Below are positions 61,312-64,000 of a stretch of DNA of 64,000 nt, piece by piece. Positions within the stretch are counted from its first letter, which is position 1. The number at the start of each line of letters is the position of its first letter. Under the pieces are notes generated by a model, which did no database searches, was not told where the DNA came from, and saw only the letters and a program-made list of their open reading frames with translations. Source of the stretch: Candidatus Methylaffinis lahnbergensis. Lineage in GTDB: Bacteria; Pseudomonadota; Alphaproteobacteria; Rhizobiales; Beijerinckiaceae. The stretch spans positions 1 to 64,000 of the forward strand of contig PEFW01000010.1 in assembly GCA_002890675.1 (NCBI GenBank). The letters run 5' to 3'. Both the position numbers and the translations under genes were made by a program.

Positions 61312-62729
61312 ACGCCGGCCACGGCCACCGGGGCAGAGAAGCGATTTCCACGCCGCCGCAAAATCATCGGCAGACCGCCCTCGGGCCGCAAGGTGATACG
61401 CTGCACCGGCATCGCCACGTGATTTTTCTTAAGTTCAAGGGAAAACGTTCGCATGATATGGGCGAGAACGATCGCCGCCTCCTGCAGCGAGAACGACGCG
61501 CCGATACAGACACGCGGACCCGTGCCGAAGGGCAAATAGGCAAATCGATCGATTTTTTCGCGCGAACCGGGAAGAAACCGGCGCGGATCGAAGCTATCTG
61601 GCTTTTCCCAAAGCGAGTGATGCCGGTGCAAAACCCATTGCGACACCATGACCAAGCTGCCTTTCCGGATACGCTTGCCGGCGAGATCGTCGGGGCCGAT
61701 TGCCTGCCGGCTCATGCTGGCGACCGGCGGATAAAGCCGCATCGCTTCCTCGATCACGGCCCTCGTCTCGACGAGCCGTGCGGCATGATCCTCGACGGGA
61801 CCGGATAGAACCGCGCTGGCCTCAGCTGTGAGCCTCGCCCGCCATTCCTCCGATAGCGTGAGAAGAAACAGGGACCAGGTCAAGGCATTGGCGGTGGTCT
61901 CGTGCCCGGCCCCGATAAAGGTCAGGATATTGGCCTTGACTTCGGTGTCGCTCAATCCAGCGCCGGTTTCCGGATCCTGCGCTTCGAGGAGAAGGGTAAG
62001 TATATCCCGTGGTGCGCCGGCCTTGTCCTTGGCGAGGAGGCGCTTGCGCCTGGCGATCAGCGTTTCGACAACGGCGGCAAAAAACTTCTGCGCGGAATTG
62101 CTCCCAAGCTTAGTCAAGCGCGGCAACCATTCGGGAAAATCGAGAAGATCGAAGGGATCGAGCCGGCCAACGGTCGCGAAATAGCGGTTGATCGCCGTCG
62201 CGAACCGATCCAAGTCCTGCCCAAGCCCGTCCGAAAAGATCGTGCGGCCGAGAATGTCGAGCGTTACCCGCGCCATTTCCGGCTGCATGTCGGTAATGCC
62301 CCCCTCGCGCAGACGCAGCCAGCGCGCAACGAGCTCTTCCGCGGAGGCGGTGATCGCGGGTGCGAAAGAACTTACCGTCTTGGGCGTGAACAAAGGCGCT
62401 AGGGTTCGCCTTTGAACGCGCCAATCGTCGCCTTCGGCTTCCAGCAGTCCGTCGCTCAAGCCAGGCCCGAGAACGCGTTTTTGCAAAGCATCCTTGCGAT
62501 AATTGGCGGCGTTGTCGACAAACACATGACGGATCGCGGCCGGATCGTTGACCACCGCGATCGTGCCGAGGATGGTCGGACCAACAAGAATCGGCCATTC
62601 GAAATGCGCCTTGGTCCAGGTTTCGATGGGGTTCCGGCGCAAGGCTCGCAGTGTTGCAAAAGGACCGAGCGGCGCATCGAGTGGCCGGGGCGCGGGCGGA
62701 CGCGGCAGTGCGATGAGGCGATCTGGCAT
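61296..62729 (-). CDS. Cytochrome P450
   Basis: ILTFIGAGHETTANALTWSLFLL; EEAMRLYPPVASMSRQA; YLPFGTGPRVCIGASFSLQEA haem-binding motif. Confidence 0.96.
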   Translation of the reverse strand: MPDRLIALPRPPAPRPLDAPLGPFATLRALRRNPIETWTKAHFEWPILVGPTILGTIAVVNDPAAIRHVFVDNAANYRKDALQKRVLGPGLSDGLLEAEGDDWRVQRRTLAPLFTPKTVSSFAPAITASAEELVARWLRLREGGITDMQPEMARVTLDILGRTIFSDGLGQDLDRFATAINRYFATVGRLDPFDLLDFPEWLPRLTKLGSNSAQKFFAAVVETLIARRKRLLAKDKAGAPRDILTLLLEAQDPETGAGLSDTEVKANILTFIGAGHETTANALTWSLFLLTLSEEWRARLTAEASAVLSGPVEDHAARLVETRAVIEEAMRLYPPVASMSRQAIGPDDLAGKRIRKGSLVMVSQWVLHRHHSLWEKPDSFDPRRFLPGSREKIDRFAYLPFGTGPRVCIGASFSLQEAAIVLAHIMRTFSLELKKNHVAMPVQRITLRPEGGLPMILRRRGNRFSAPVAVAGVHPSG

Positions 62730-62893
62730 GACCCTTAATATTTATGTTTGGTGTTGCCGCTTTGAAAGCCGGAAGGCTTGACGCCGAGCCGGTTAGTCCA
62801 AGAATGCTGCTTTGCGTGATAGCATGGACAACCGGGAACGCGCGAGCTTGCGGCTCCGCCCGCCGCGATATAGAACCGGTTCGCCTGCTTTAG

Positions 62894-62969
62894 GCTCCCT
62901 TCGTCTAGTGGCCCAGGACGTCGCCCTCTCACGGCGAAAACAGGGGTTCGAGTCCCCTAGGGAGCGCCA
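62894..62969 (+). tRNA. tRNA-Glu (anticodon CTC), CCA encoded
   Basis: GCTCCCTTCGTCTAGTGGCCCAGGACGTCGCCCTCTCACGGCGAAAACAGGGGTTCGAGTCCCCTAGGGAGCGCCA. Confidence 0.95.
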
Positions 62970-63095
62970 AGTAAATCAATACATTAGACGTTTTCCTTGC
63001 TTCGCCGGGCCGCCAATACGGAATATTTACGGAAAACATGTCCCCGGATGCACCTGAATTAGCGCGGCCAATGGCGGACAATTTGCCGCGCATCG

Positions 63096-63281
63096 CTAAG
63101 TTGCTCTTGCATCCGGGAGCCATCCAACGAGAACAATCTCGATATTCTCGCCGTGCTCTTTTCGGAGAGCGGCGGCGTCGATTTGAGCGCTTCCACTGCC
63201 ATCATCCCATAAGATGAATCGCCGAGCCGCGTTCTTCGGCTGGCGCTCCAAGCGTCGCAGGCGATTATCAATCTGCCTCAT
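63096..63281 (-). CDS. Small hypothetical protein (coiled-coil N-terminus, phage-accessory-like)
   Basis: MRQIDNRLRRLERQPKNAARRFILWDDGSGSAQIDAAALRKEHGENIEIVLVGWLPDARAT. Confidence 0.5.
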   Translation of the reverse strand: MRQIDNRLRRLERQPKNAARRFILWDDGSGSAQIDAAALRKEHGENIEIVLVGWLPDARAT

Positions 63282-63591
63282 GGCCTTCTCCTCGAGCCTC
63301 GCCAAACGCTCTTCGAATTCCGACGCTTCGCGCGGCTGGAGCGGGGGTTTTGTCCGATTGCCGGGGCGAAAATACTCAGGGCCCCTTACATCGGGCGGCC
63401 CGGTGGTAATGCGCGGAAAAACGGTGCGATTGCGCGGAAAAGCGTGACCCACCCTCGGTTGCGCGGGCGCGATATCCGGCGGGTCCGCTTCCGAGCGCGC
63501 CGCCTTGGCCTTGTCTGGAGAGCGGAGAGGAAGTACACTGCGGGTGAAACCGGCGGTCTGGAATACCGGAATAATTGGGAGGATATGTTTT

Positions 63592-64000
63592 ATGCGTAGC
63601 AACAATCATGAGGGAAGCTGCGCCGCGCGGGCGCGGGGATTTGCTGCCCTCTGCGCCGTGCTTGCGATGGGGCTGGGCTTGACGGCCTCGCCGGCGGCGG
63701 CGGCGCCCTTCGCCTATGTCACGAATGGCGACGGCACTGTCTCGGTTATCGACACGGCCACCAACACGGTGGTGGGGACCCCGATCCCGGTGGGGGGTGA
63801 CCCCACAGGGGTCGCCGTCACCCCGGATGGGACACACGTCTACGTCGCGAATAATACCGACAGTACCGTTTCGGTGATCCACACGGCCACCAACACGGTG
63901 GTGAAGACGATCCCGGTGGGGAGTGGCCCCAATGGCGTCGCGGTCACCCCGGATGGGACAAAGGTCTACGTCTCGAATACTGGGTTCAGCACTGTTTCGG
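63592..64000 (+). CDS. Exported YVTN/YncE-type beta-propeller repeat protein (3' end beyond window)
   Basis: Signal peptide; 42-aa repeats YVTN-GDGTVSVIDTATNTVVG...GVAVTPDGTHV / YVANNTDSTVSVIHTATNTVVKTIPVGSGPNGVAVTPDGTKV. Confidence 0.92.
   Translation, partial: MRSNNHEGSCAARARGFAALCAVLAMGLGLTASPAAAAPFAYVTNGDGTVSVIDTATNTVVGTPIPVGGDPTGVAVTPDGTHVYVANNTDSTVSVIHTATNTVVKTIPVGSGPNGVAVTPDGTKVYVSNTGFSTVS

Overview
A roughly 64 kb, mostly GC-rich chromosomal window from an alphaproteobacterium. Gene content suggests a Rhizobiales/Beijerinckiaceae-like methylotroph; this is inference, mainly from xoxFGJ. Housekeeping and metabolic genes dominate: cobU, cysD-cysNC, argH, tlpA, grxD, bolA, purL, type-4 UDG, ETF-QO, ychF, bluB, dnaG, rpoD, panD, metX-metW, a BY-kinase/Wzz protein, an HtrA-type protease, rsmB, Bax-inhibitor-1, a YbbA/YbbP-like ABC pair, an arylesterase, thpR and a P450. 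There is a lanthanide-type methanol dehydrogenase cluster (xoxF-xoxG-xoxJ) and two tRNAs (Val-GAC, Glu-CTC). Accessory or decaying parts: (i) a SEFIR + STAND-NTPase/TPR defence/signalling-like module next to tRNA-Val, whose Walker A region is interrupted by two in-frame stops; (ii) a major-royal-jelly-protein-like gene broken over three frames; (iii) an approximately 0.93 kb insert between bluB and dnaG flanked by imperfect direct copies of the dnaG upstream region; (iv) a duplicated heparinase 3' end bracketing a TAXI-TRAP gene and an IS6-like transposase fragment; (v) an AT-rich island with a possibly frameshifted membrane protein and short internal repeats. No CRISPR array, rRNA or confident riboswitch was seen. 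The best candidate for an unusual system is the SEFIR/STAND locus, but it looks degraded. All family calls come from reading the translations by eye; no database search was run.
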